From contig JASHTT010000396.1 of assembly GCA_030040415.1 (NCBI GenBank), positions 1 through 9,877 on the forward strand: DNA of 9,877 nt, read 5' to 3'. Made by a program: the position numbers and the translations under genes. The stretch comes from Streptosporangiaceae bacterium. GTDB taxonomy: Bacteria > Actinomycetota > Actinomycetes > Streptosporangiales > Streptosporangiaceae. Each line of letters starts with the position of its first letter. Positions within the stretch are counted from its first letter, which is position 1. The notes below the pieces were generated by a model. The model saw only the letters and a list, made by a program, of their open reading frames with translations. It was not told the DNA's origin and did not search any database. Below are positions 1 to 6,308 of the stretch, piece by piece.

Positions 1-102
1 CCGATCTACGGCAAGGCGGAGAGCCTGAACCTGGCCGCCGCGGCAGCCGTCTGCATGTACGCGTCGGCCCGGCAGCTGCGTAGCATCCCGGACATCTCAT
101 GA
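1..102 (+). CDS. 3' end of a TrmH/SpoU-family RNA 2'-O-methyltransferase (partial)
   Basis: The first 33 codons read in frame 1 and end in TGA at 100-102; the 5' part lies outside the window. The peptide contains PIYGKAESLNLAAAAAVCMY, the typical C-terminal SPOUT motif 3. There the G-x-(A/V)-E-S-L-N-(L/V)-(A/S)-x-A loop forms part of the trefoil-knot pocket that binds S-adenosylmethionine. Family members methylate a ribose 2'-OH in 23S rRNA or tRNA; which RNA this one modifies cannot be told from the tail. From memory, actinomycetes keep such a gene between rplT and the kinase-pheST genes, which agrees with the genes that follow here. The last two codons lie inside the left arm of the inverted repeat at 97-152, so the stop codon is part of that repeat. 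Confidence 0.9.
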   Translation, partial: PIYGKAESLNLAAAAAVCMYASARQLRSIPDIS

Positions 103-152
103 TCACGGAATATCCGGGCGGGCCCGCCATGCCGGATATTCCGTGATCATGA
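97..152. repeat. Perfect 21-bp inverted repeat overlapping the methyltransferase stop codon; terminator-like
   Basis: Positions 97-117 are exactly complementary to 132-152, all 21 bp paired, around a 14-nt loop. Positions 117-128 (GGCGGGCCCGCC) are themselves a perfect 12-bp palindrome, so the innermost part can pair in an alternative way. The arms are A/T-richer than the surroundings (core CACGGAATATCC). In RNA this would be a very stable hairpin right after the gene. No U-tract follows, so it would be an actinomycete-type terminator without U's or an mRNA 3'-end stabiliser. The length and perfection would also suit a dispersed palindromic element. The structure is certain; its role is inferred. 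Confidence 0.85.
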
Positions 153-167
153 ACACGGGCACCGGGT

Positions 168-198
168 CTGCCGGACGACAGCATTAATCGGCTAGAGT
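168..198 (+). promoter_or_regulatory. Weak candidate promoter for the histidine kinase
   Basis: TAGAGT at 193-198 fits the actinomycete -10 pattern TANNNT and lies in a locally AT-richer stretch that begins TTAATCGGC. The only -35-like match is CTGCCG at 168-173, with a long 19-nt spacer, so this half is poor. Transcription would start near 205 and give a leader of about 170 nt ahead of the GTG at 375. This is pattern matching only. Co-transcription from the methyltransferase upstream is the alternative. Confidence 0.25.
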
Positions 199-218
199 CT
201 GATCACGTTGCGTCATGT

Positions 219-238
219 GCACGGCCATGAGGCCGTGC
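219..238 (+). other. Hairpin in the leader of the histidine kinase gene
   Basis: GCACGGCC (219-226) pairs perfectly with GGCCGTGC (231-238) around the tetraloop ATGA. The rest of the gap from 153 to 374 shows no other strong structure and no convincing small gene. If the promoter guess at 193-198 is right, this hairpin sits within the first 35 nt of the transcript, where it could protect the 5' end. Otherwise it is simply an 8-bp stem in GC-rich DNA, which can arise by chance. Confidence 0.4.
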
Positions 239-374
239 GACGGCGGCGGGTGACAGCGGCATAACCCCCCGAGACTGTTGTCACTGACGCCGGCGATGTG
301 AACTGTCGGCCGAGGGCCGCGGTCTGCGTGGCGCTGTCGGCCGGGGGGACGGGTGGCCGGAGGCGGCGCTTCAG

Positions 375-1535
375 GTGGACGGGATCGTGACTGGGCAGGC
401 GGTGGCGCGCGCAGTGCGACCCGTGCTTCCCGACGAGTTGCGCGGCTACCTGCCCGACGGCCTCGTCTGCGCCGACGACCTGCCTGACGGCCTGATCATC
501 GCGGACGGGGATGGCAAGGTCACCGTCTTCAACAGGGCAGCGGCCAGGCTCACCGGCGTCGCCCCTGCGTTCGCGCTGGGCCGCGACGTCCGGCAAGTGC
601 TGCCGCTCAGGGACCGCGACGACCGGTGCTGGTGGCAGCAGACCCAGCCCTATGCGGGCCTGTCCACGAGGACGAGGCATCCGGAGCGGTCGCTGTTCCT
701 GCCCGACGGCACGGAGTTCCTGGTCACCGTCGGCTACGTCCGCGAACCGCGGTGCCAGGGCCCCCGGCAGGACTGCGGGCGCGAGCCGGGCGCGGTGGTG
801 CGGATCGCGATCACGCTGCGCAGCGCCGAGCAGCGCGTCCGCCTCGAACGCAGCCGCGCAGACCTAGTATCAACGGTCGCCCATGAACTGCGCTCCCCGC
901 TGACCAGCGTCAAGGGTTTCACGGCGACGCTGCTGGCCAAGTGGCCGCGGTTCACTGACGATCAGAAGCGCGTGATGCTGGAGACGGTGAATGCTGACGC
1001 CGACCGCGTCACGAGGCTGATCACCGAGTTGCTCGACGTGTCCCGGATTGAGTCCGGCCGGATCGAGCTGCACCGTGAGCTAGTCGATGTCGGCAGCAGG
1101 GCGAGGAAGATCATCAGCGGCCGCGTGGCAGCTGGCGACGTTCCGGGCCGTTACGTGGTTGACGTACGCGAAGGGGTGCCGGAGACGTGGCTGGACGCCG
1201 ATAAGGTCGACCAGATCCTCGCCAACCTTATTGAGAACGCCGTCCGGCACGGTGCTGGTACCGTTACGACTGTGGTGGAGCCAGCGGTGGTGGCCGGTGC
1301 TCCTGGCGTGGCCGTATCGGTTCGCGACCAGGGCCCTGGCATCGCGCCCGAGCTCGCACCGCGCGTTTTCGGCAGGTTCTGGCGCGCCAAGCGCCGTGGC
1401 GGTGCGGGCCTCGGGCTGTTCATCGTCAAGGGCCTGGTAGAAGCGCATGGCGGGGAGATCATTGTGCAGCAGGCACCCGGCGGGGGCGCGGAGTTCCGAT
1501 TTACCATGCCCGCCGGGACGCCCGAGTTCGGCTAG
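375..1535 (+). CDS. Soluble PAS-domain sensor histidine kinase
   Basis: A 386-aa two-component histidine kinase that should autophosphorylate on His and pass the phosphate to a response regulator. An N-terminal PAS-like domain spans about 26-150 (VFNRAAARLTG at 51-61). The HisKA H-box VAHELRSPLTS has His170. HATPase_c carries the N-box LANLIENAVRHG (Asn288), the G1 box DQGPGI (318-323) and the G2 box GGAGLGLF (342-349), so the catalytic residues appear intact. There is no signal peptide or membrane segment, so it should act in the cytoplasm. The start is GTG at 375, the first start codon after the in-frame stop at 285-287, with GGAGG at 359-363 (11 nt, rather long); GTG 387 is an alternative. 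No response regulator adjoins it. From memory, a kinase of this type precedes pheS in Streptomyces too. Signal and partner are unknown. Odd: a tandem duplication at codons 26-45. Confidence 0.93.
   Translation: MDGIVTGQAVARAVRPVLPDELRGYLPDGLVCADDLPDGLIIADGDGKVTVFNRAAARLTGVAPAFALGRDVRQVLPLRDRDDRCWWQQTQPYAGLSTRTRHPERSLFLPDGTEFLVTVGYVREPRCQGPRQDCGREPGAVVRIAITLRSAEQRVRLERSRADLVSTVAHELRSPLTSVKGFTATLLAKWPRFTDDQKRVMLETVNADADRVTRLITELLDVSRIESGRIELHRELVDVGSRARKIISGRVAAGDVPGRYVVDVREGVPETWLDADKVDQILANLIENAVRHGAGTVTTVVEPAVVAGAPGVAVSVRDQGPGIAPELAPRVFGRFWRAKRRGGAGLGLFIVKGLVEAHGGEIIVQQAPGGGAEFRFTMPAGTPEFG
450..509 (+). repeat. Tandem 30-bp duplication at the start of the PAS domain
   Basis: Codons 26-35 (LPDGLVCADD) and 36-45 (LPDGLIIADG) lie head to tail. 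At DNA level the two 30-bp units (450-479 and 480-509) match at 22 of 30 positions, and most differences are at third codon positions. LPDGL-x-x-AD followed by a DGKVTVFN-type strand is the usual first strand of such PAS domains. Only one copy is needed for the fold, so the extra copy extends the N-terminal segment. Confidence 0.6.
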
Positions 1536-1544
1536 CCGGCGGGC
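1508..1544 (+). terminator. Possible hairpin terminator across the kinase stop codon
   Basis: GCCCGCCGG (1508-1516) is exactly complementary to CCGGCGGGC (1536-1544). The 19-nt loop ends with the TAG stop at 1533-1535. CTTT follows at once (1545-1548), a very short T-run. It could attenuate read-through from the kinase gene into pheS. In DNA this GC-rich a 9-bp stem is weak evidence, and no proper U-tract is present. Confidence 0.35.
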
Positions 1545-1594
1545 CTTTCGGGGATTCCCCTGCATGCTGGCCCGCAGCTACGGGACAGCCTTGC

Positions 1595-1642
1595 GCTGCC
1601 GGTGCTTCGCCCTACTGAGCCGAGCAGCCCTGGGCCGGCAGC
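1595..1642 (+). other. Hairpin in the pheS leader
   Basis: GCTGCCGG (1595-1602) pairs perfectly with CCGGCAGC (1635-1642) around 32 nt. A second, weaker pairing inside it (TGCTT 1603-1607 with GAGCA 1622-1626) lengthens the stem. It ends 26 nt before the ribosome site of pheS. A weak promoter-like pair, TTGCGC 1591-1596 and TACTGA 1613-1618, overlaps it. I see neither a T-box specifier/antiterminator nor a Phe-rich leader peptide, so control of pheST through it is only a possibility. Confidence 0.35.
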
Positions 1643-1668
1643 ACCGTGGCATGCACAGCAAAAACCTC

Positions 1669-1674
1669 AGGAGA
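1669..1674 (+). promoter_or_regulatory. Ribosome binding site that sets the pheS start
   Basis: AGGAGA lies 10 nt before ATG 1685. The in-frame GTG at 1646, which would add 13 residues, has no purine-rich site before it, and the AGGAGA would then fall inside the coding sequence. This supports ATG 1685 as the start. Confidence 0.7.
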
Positions 1675-1684
1675 CACCGAAGCG

Positions 1685-2806
1685 ATGTCCGCACCTAATA
1701 AGTCGTACGACCCCGTCGAAGTGGCAGCGCTGTCACCCGGCGAACTGGAGCGCGCGCAGGCGGGGGCGCTGGCCGCCATTGCCGCGGCCACCGACCTGGA
1801 CGAGCTGAAGGCCGCCAGGATCGCGCATGCTGGCGACCGCGCGCCGATCTCGCTGGCCCGGGCCGAGATAGGAGCCCTGCCGCCCGCGGCCCGCGCCGAG
1901 GCAGGCAAGCGGGTCGGTGCCACCCGTGCAGTGATCATCCAAGCGCTGGCCCTCCGGCAGGCAGAGCTGGAATCCGAGCGCGACCGACGGGTGCTGGTGG
2001 ATGAGGCTGTCGACGTGAGCCTGCCGTGGGACCGCACGCTGGCCGGCGCACGGCACCCGGTAACCACCGTCGGCGAGCGACTCGCCGACGTGTTCGTCGA
2101 CATGGGCTACGAGATTGCCGAAGGTCCCGAGGTCGAGGCCGAGTGGTACAACTTCGACGCGCTGAACTTCCCGCCGGACCACCCCGCCAGGGACTCCTAC
2201 GACACGATCTTCGTAGCCAGCCCGGACGGCCGCGAAAGGTCCGGTGTGGTGCTGCGCACGCACACCTCACCGGTGCAGATCCGCGCCATGCTGACCAGGC
2301 CGCTGCCGCTGTACGTGGTCAGCCCCGGCAAGTGCTACCGCACCGACACCCTTGATGCCACGCACAGCCCGGTATTCCACCAGATCGAGTGCCTTGCCGT
2401 GGACGAGGGGCTGACGATGGCCGACCTGCGCGGCGCGATCAACGCATTCGTCGCGGCGATGTTCGGCGAGGGCCTGCGGACCAGGCTGCGGCCCGACTAC
2501 TTCCCGTTCACCGAGCCGTCGGCCGACGTGTCAATGGAGTGCCACGTTTGCCGCGGCGCCTCGACCAAACCGGGTGCGCCGCCCTGCCGGGTTTGCCGGT
2601 CCCAGGGCTGGATCGAGATCGCCGGCTGCGGCATGGTCAACCCGCGGGTGCTTGTTGCCTGCGGCATCGATCCCGACCGCTACAGCGGCTTCGCCTTCGG
2701 CCTGGGCATTGAGCGGTCGGTGATGATCCGGCACGGCGTGGCGGACATCCGCGAGACCATCGAGGGTGATATGCGGTTCAGCCGCGCGTTCGGAACGGAG
2801 GCGTGA
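1685..2806 (+). CDS. pheS: Phenylalanyl-tRNA synthetase alpha subunit
   Basis: The catalytic subunit of the (alpha-beta)2 class IIc synthetase that charges tRNA-Phe with phenylalanine using ATP, in the cytoplasm. With ATG 1685 it is 373 aa (E. coli PheS 327). Residues about 10-110 form the charged helical, coiled-coil-like N-terminal arm that binds tRNA. The class II core then shows HPVTTVGERLADVFVDMGY (motif 1 area), RTHTSPVQIR (200s), motif 2 GKCYRTDTLDATHSPVFHQIE (split: Arg219 and F231-E235) and motif 3 FAFGLGIERSVM (336-347, Arg344). Ala337 in GFAFG corresponds to E. coli Ala294, which shapes the Phe pocket, and is normal here. A four-Cys element (C286-x2-C289 and C301-x2-C304) lies between PFTEPSADV and the GCGMVNP loop and looks like a zinc knuckle absent from E. 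coli PheS. Its stop overlaps the pheT start. Identification is secure. Confidence 0.98.
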   Translation: MSAPNKSYDPVEVAALSPGELERAQAGALAAIAAATDLDELKAARIAHAGDRAPISLARAEIGALPPAARAEAGKRVGATRAVIIQALALRQAELESERDRRVLVDEAVDVSLPWDRTLAGARHPVTTVGERLADVFVDMGYEIAEGPEVEAEWYNFDALNFPPDHPARDSYDTIFVASPDGRERSGVVLRTHTSPVQIRAMLTRPLPLYVVSPGKCYRTDTLDATHSPVFHQIECLAVDEGLTMADLRGAINAFVAAMFGEGLRTRLRPDYFPFTEPSADVSMECHVCRGASTKPGAPPCRVCRSQGWIEIAGCGMVNPRVLVACGIDPDRYSGFAFGLGIERSVMIRHGVADIRETIEGDMRFSRAFGTEA

Positions 2807-2808
2807 TG
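2797..2808 (+). promoter_or_regulatory. pheS-pheT translational coupling junction (GGAGG and TGATG)
   Basis: The pheS stop TGA (2804-2806) shares its A with the pheT start ATG (2806-2808). GGAGG at 2797-2801, inside the last pheS codons, serves pheT with a short 4-nt spacer. The GTG at 2803 would leave only 1 nt after the ribosome site, so ATG 2806 is preferred. Overlap of this kind favours re-initiation and equal amounts of the two subunits. Confidence 0.8.
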
Positions 2809-5355
2809 CGGGTACCGCTGTCGTGGCTGCTTGAGTACGCGCCGGTCGGCCTGGCCCCGGATGACGACGCCGGGGTGGCGGAGATGGCCCGCCGACTGAC
2901 CGCGTGCGGCCTCGAGGTCGAGTCGGTCGAGCGCGTCGGGCAGGACATCTCGGGCGTGGTCGTCGCGGAGGTGCTGGACGTCGAGGAGCTGACCGGGTTC
3001 AACAAGCCGATCAGGTACTGCGCTGTGTCCACCGGCGACGGCCAGGACCGGCACGTGATCTGCGGCGCGACCAACTTCGCGGCGGGCGCGCGGGTGCCGC
3101 TCGCCCTGCCGGGCGCCGTGCTGCCCGGCGGATTCGAGATCGGCGCGCGCAAGACCTACGGCAAGGTCTCCGAGGGGATGATCTGCGCCGTGGACGAGCT
3201 GGCCATCGGCGACGACCACACCGGGATCCTGGTGCTGCCGCCGGACGTGCCGCTCGGCATTGACTTCATCGAGTACGCGGGCCTGCGGGATGTGGTGTTC
3301 GACGTCAACGTGACGCCGGACAAGGGCTTCGCGCTATCGGTCCGCGGCATCGCCAGAGAGCTGGCCATCGCCTATGACGTGCCGTTCACCGACCCGGCCG
3401 AGACGGGGCTGCCGGCCGACGCGCTTGAAGTGTCGGCCGCGGTCTACCCGGCCAGCATCGCCGACCCGACCGGCTGTGACAGGTTCGTGCTGCGCGAGGT
3501 GCTGGGCTGTGACCCGTCAGCGCCGGTACCGCTGCGAATGCGGGTCAGGCTGGCGCGGGCCGGGCAGCGATCGGTTTCGCTGGCCGTGGACGTGACCAAC
3601 TACCTGATGCTGGAACTCGGCCAGCCGCTGCACGCCTACGACAAGGCCCGGCTGTCCGGGCCGATCGTGGTGCGCCGGGCTACGTCGGGGGAAAAGCTGG
3701 AGACCATCGACCACATCGTGCGCGAACTCGTTCCCGACGACATCGTCATCAGCGACTCGACTGGCCCGATCGGCCTGGCGGGCACGATGGGCGGCGTCGA
3801 GAGCGAGGTGTCCGACTCGACCCGTGACCTGGTGCTGGAGGCCGGGCACTTCTCCGCGCGCGGCGTGGCGCGCATGAGCAGGCGGCATCGCCTCGGCTCG
3901 GAAGCGTCGGCGAGGTTCGAGCGCGGAGTCGACAGTGAACTGCAGCGCCGCGCCTGCGCCAGGGCCACGGTCATGCTCGCCGAGTTCGGCGGGGGAACCG
4001 CCGTTCCCGGTTGCACGTACGCGCACGTCGACGTCGAGCCGGTGACGATCACCATGGCCGCTGGCTACCCGGACCGGGTGGCCGGCCTGGCATACGGGCT
4101 GGACACGGTGCAGACGCGATTGCGGCAGGTCGGCTGCCTGGTCGAGGTCGAACCCGGGGTTGCCCGAGACGGCGGCGTGACGCTGCGGGTGACGCCGCCG
4201 TCGTGGCGACCGGACCTGACAGATCCGGCCGACCTGGCCGAGGAGGTCATCAGGCTCGAGGGCTACCAGAACATCCCGGTGCGCGACGTCCGGGCAACGG
4301 CCGGACGCGGCCTGACCGCGTCGCAGCGACTGCGCCGGGCGGCCGGCCGGGCACTGGCCTACCACGGGTTCGTCGAGGTCGTGAGCCATGCCTTCATGTC
4401 GGCCGCCGACTTCGACAAGCTTCAGCTGCCGGCCGGCGACCCGCGGCGCAGCGCCGTCCGGTTGTCGAACCCGCTAACCGACGACGAGCCGTTCATGCGC
4501 ACCACGCTGCTGGCCGGCCTGCTGCGGACGCTGGCCAGAAACGTCGGACGGGGCATGCCGGACGTGGCGCTCTACGAGTTCGGGCTGGTGTTCCACGCCC
4601 GTCCGGACGAGGCGCCATTCGCGCCGATCCTGCCGGTCGACCACGGACCCTCGGAGGCGGATACCGCCGAGCTCGCCGCCGCTCTGCCGGACCAGCCGCT
4701 GCACGTCGGCGTGGTGCTTGCCGGGAACGCCGAGCCGCCGGGATGGTGGGGCCCTGGCAGGCAAGCGGGCTGGCAGGACGCCGTCGAAGCCGCGCGGATC
4801 GTGCTGCGGTCGGCGCGGGTTGCCTTCGAGGTCCGGGCAGACCAGCGTGAGCCCTGGCATCCGGGCAGGTGCGCCGCAGTGGTCATGCTGGACGGCGAGC
4901 GCGAAGTCCTTGTCGGGCACGCCGGCGAACTACATCCCCGGGCGATCGCCGCTTTGGGCCTGCCCGCCAGAACGGCCGCGATGGAGCTTGACTTCTCCGC
5001 GATCGAGCGGGTGGCCGACACGCTCGGCCCGGTGCAGGCGCCGCCGCTGTCCAGCTACCCGGTCGCCGTGCAGGACGTGGCGCTCGTGGTGGCGCAGGGC
5101 GTTCCCGCTGCCGATGTTGAACGGGCGCTTCTCGCCGGCGCCGCTGAGGTCGGCGACATCAGGCTGGAGAGCCTGAACCTGTTTGACATCTACACCGGGG
5201 GCCAGATCGGCGACGGCAACAAGTCGCTCGCCTACACGCTGCGCTTCCGCGCCCCGGACCGGACCCTCACCGCCGAGGAAGCGAGCGCGGCACGGGACGC
5301 CGCCGTGGCCGAGGCGGCGAGGCGGACCGGCGCGGTGCTCCGCGGCGCGAACTAA
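2806..5355 (+). CDS. pheT: Phenylalanyl-tRNA synthetase beta subunit
   Basis: 849 aa from ATG 2806, full length for bacterial PheT (E. coli 795). It pairs with PheS, binds tRNA-Phe and hydrolyses mischarged Tyr-tRNA-Phe. Domains in order: N-terminal MRVPLSWLLEY; an EMAP-like tRNA-binding domain about 40-155 (VICGATNF at 84-91, GMICAVDEL at 124-132); the B3/B4 editing domain about 215-395, with VDVTNYLMLELGQPLHAYD at 261-279. There His276 and Glu345 (LVLEAGHFS) match the E. coli editing-site region. The B5 domain is about 405-490 (PSWRPDLTDPADLAEEVIRL). A catalytic-like core without synthetase motifs spans about 500-735. The FDX-ACB anticodon-binding domain is about 755-849 (SYPVAVQDVALVV, FDIYTGGQIG, LRFRAPDRTLT). 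No domain is missing. No clear terminator follows in 5356-5440. Confidence 0.98.
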   Translation: MRVPLSWLLEYAPVGLAPDDDAGVAEMARRLTACGLEVESVERVGQDISGVVVAEVLDVEELTGFNKPIRYCAVSTGDGQDRHVICGATNFAAGARVPLALPGAVLPGGFEIGARKTYGKVSEGMICAVDELAIGDDHTGILVLPPDVPLGIDFIEYAGLRDVVFDVNVTPDKGFALSVRGIARELAIAYDVPFTDPAETGLPADALEVSAAVYPASIADPTGCDRFVLREVLGCDPSAPVPLRMRVRLARAGQRSVSLAVDVTNYLMLELGQPLHAYDKARLSGPIVVRRATSGEKLETIDHIVRELVPDDIVISDSTGPIGLAGTMGGVESEVSDSTRDLVLEAGHFSARGVARMSRRHRLGSEASARFERGVDSELQRRACARATVMLAEFGGGTAVPGCTYAHVDVEPVTITMAAGYPDRVAGLAYGLDTVQTRLRQVGCLVEVEPGVARDGGVTLRVTPPSWRPDLTDPADLAEEVIRLEGYQNIPVRDVRATAGRGLTASQRLRRAAGRALAYHGFVEVVSHAFMSAADFDKLQLPAGDPRRSAVRLSNPLTDDEPFMRTTLLAGLLRTLARNVGRGMPDVALYEFGLVFHARPDEAPFAPILPVDHGPSEADTAELAAALPDQPLHVGVVLAGNAEPPGWWGPGRQAGWQDAVEAARIVLRSARVAFEVRADQREPWHPGRCAAVVMLDGEREVLVGHAGELHPRAIAALGLPARTAAMELDFSAIERVADTLGPVQAPPLSSYPVAVQDVALVVAQGVPAADVERALLAGAAEVGDIRLESLNLFDIYTGGQIGDGNKSLAYTLRFRAPDRTLTAEEASAARDAAVAEAARRTGAVLRGAN

Positions 5356-5405
5356 GGCGCAGGTGCCGCTGGCGCGGTCGCCCGGATGCGGTGTCCTTCT
5401 CGGCC

Positions 5406-5459
5406 TAGCCTGTTCGTCGTGAGGTTGGCAGGACAGGCCCGGCTATGCAGCGAAGGAGG
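5406..5459 (+). promoter_or_regulatory. Candidate -10 box and strong ribosome site for the DUF899 gene
   Basis: AAGGAGG (5453-5459) lies 5 nt before ATG 5465, a near-ideal ribosome site and stronger than any other in the window. TAGCCT at 5406-5411 fits the actinomycete -10 pattern, but no recognisable -35 lies 16-19 nt upstream. The ribosome site is firm. The promoter is a guess, favoured by the 109-nt gap after pheT. Confidence 0.45.
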
Positions 5460-5464
5460 ACGCC

Positions 5465-6169
5465 ATGAGCGTTCCGCGGATCGTCTCGGCTGACGAGTGG
5501 CTCACCGAGCGTAAAGAACTTCAGGTAGCGGAGGAGCGAGCGGCCCAGGCGCTAGCCGACGTGAGGGAGCTCCGCCAGCAACTGCCCGCGGTACGGATCG
5601 AGAAGAAGTACTTCTTCGACGGGCCGGACGGCCAGGTGAGCCTGCTCGACATGTTCGAGGGCCGCCCTCAGCTCATCGTCCAGCACTTCATGTTCGATCC
5701 GGCCTGGGAACAGGGCTGTCCGGTTTGCTCGTACCAAGCCGACAACGTCGGCGACCTGTCGCACCTGCACGCCCGCAACACCACGTTCGCCGCGGTGTCA
5801 CGCGCGCCGATTGCCAAGATCGAGGCGTTCCGGCGGCGGATGGGCTGGCCGTTCCCCTGGTACTCCTCGCTAGGCAGCGACTTCAACTACGACTTCCACG
5901 TCACGCATGACGAGGACGTCGCGCCCATCCAGTGGAACTTCAGGACCAAGCAGGAACTGATCGACATGGGAGATGAGTGGGCTGCCCGGCCCGGAGAGCA
6001 GGGCGGCGTGAGCGTCTTTTGCCGCGATGGCGACACCGTCCTGCACACCTACACCGGTTTCACGATCGCCGAGTTGCTCTGCGCGACCGATCAGTACCTG
6101 GACCTCACTCCGCTTGGCCGTCAGGACGCGGACGTGGAACTGCGGCACCACGACCGGTACGGCGCCTGA
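5465..6169 (+). CDS. DUF899 family thioredoxin-like protein
   Basis: A 234-aa cytoplasmic protein with no signal peptide or membrane segment. It has the DUF899 layout: a helical, charged N-terminus (EWLTERKELQVAEERAAQAL), then KKYFFDGPDGQVSLLDMFEGRPQLIVQHFMFDP. WEQGCPVCSYQADNV follows, with Cys85-x-x-Cys88 placed like a thioredoxin/peroxiredoxin active site, and then FAAVSRAPIAKIEAFRRRMGW, PFPWYSSLGSDFNYDF and a C-terminal region ending in a YLDLTPLGR-like strand. The family resembles AhpC/TSA thioredoxin-fold proteins; its reaction is not established as far as I know. The CXXC pair suggests thiol-disulfide exchange or peroxide chemistry (inference). The length is near the family's usual 230-260 aa. 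It is probably a single-gene unit, since both flanking gaps exceed 100 nt. Nothing links it to phenylalanine charging beyond position. Confidence 0.9.
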   Translation: MSVPRIVSADEWLTERKELQVAEERAAQALADVRELRQQLPAVRIEKKYFFDGPDGQVSLLDMFEGRPQLIVQHFMFDPAWEQGCPVCSYQADNVGDLSHLHARNTTFAAVSRAPIAKIEAFRRRMGWPFPWYSSLGSDFNYDFHVTHDEDVAPIQWNFRTKQELIDMGDEWAARPGEQGGVSVFCRDGDTVLHTYTGFTIAELLCATDQYLDLTPLGRQDADVELRHHDRYGA

Positions 6170-6237
6170 AAGGGCGGTGTATCAGGCGAGGCAATCGGCG
6201 CACCGGAGTTCATAGGACCTTACCGGCGCCGACGGCC

Positions 6238-6266
6238 CTGCCGGCGGCTGCTGTTGTCGGTAGGGT
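6238..6266 (+). promoter_or_regulatory. Candidate promoter for the NHL-repeat protein
   Basis: TAGGGT at 6261-6266 (preceded by TTGTCGG) fits the -10 pattern, and CTGCCG at 6238-6243 is a weak -35 with a 17-nt spacer. Transcription would start near 6273 and leave a leader of about 36 nt before ATG 6309. No strong hairpin is visible in 6170-6237, so read-through from the DUF899 gene is also possible. Confidence 0.35.
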
Positions 6267-6308
6267 GGCGGCGGCTGCGGTTGGTGGTTCCCCGGGAGGA
6301 TGCTGACG

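Noticed and set aside
217..264. 15-codon GTG frame in the kinase leader
   Set aside because: It has no ribosome site and starts inside low-complexity GC-rich DNA; it is most likely chance.
1646..1684. Upstream GTG start for PheS adding 13 residues
   Set aside because: It has no ribosome site, and the AGGAGA at 1669-1674 is well placed for ATG 1685.
1564..1698. Short frame before pheS as a Phe-sensing leader peptide
   Set aside because: It has one Phe codon, no Phe run and no good ribosome site, and it overlaps the pheS start. It does not resemble a pheM-like attenuator peptide.
4011..4850. Alternative + strand frame of 279 codons within pheT
   Set aside because: The product is extremely Arg/Gly/Pro-rich and the region is fully explained by conserved PheT domains in another frame.
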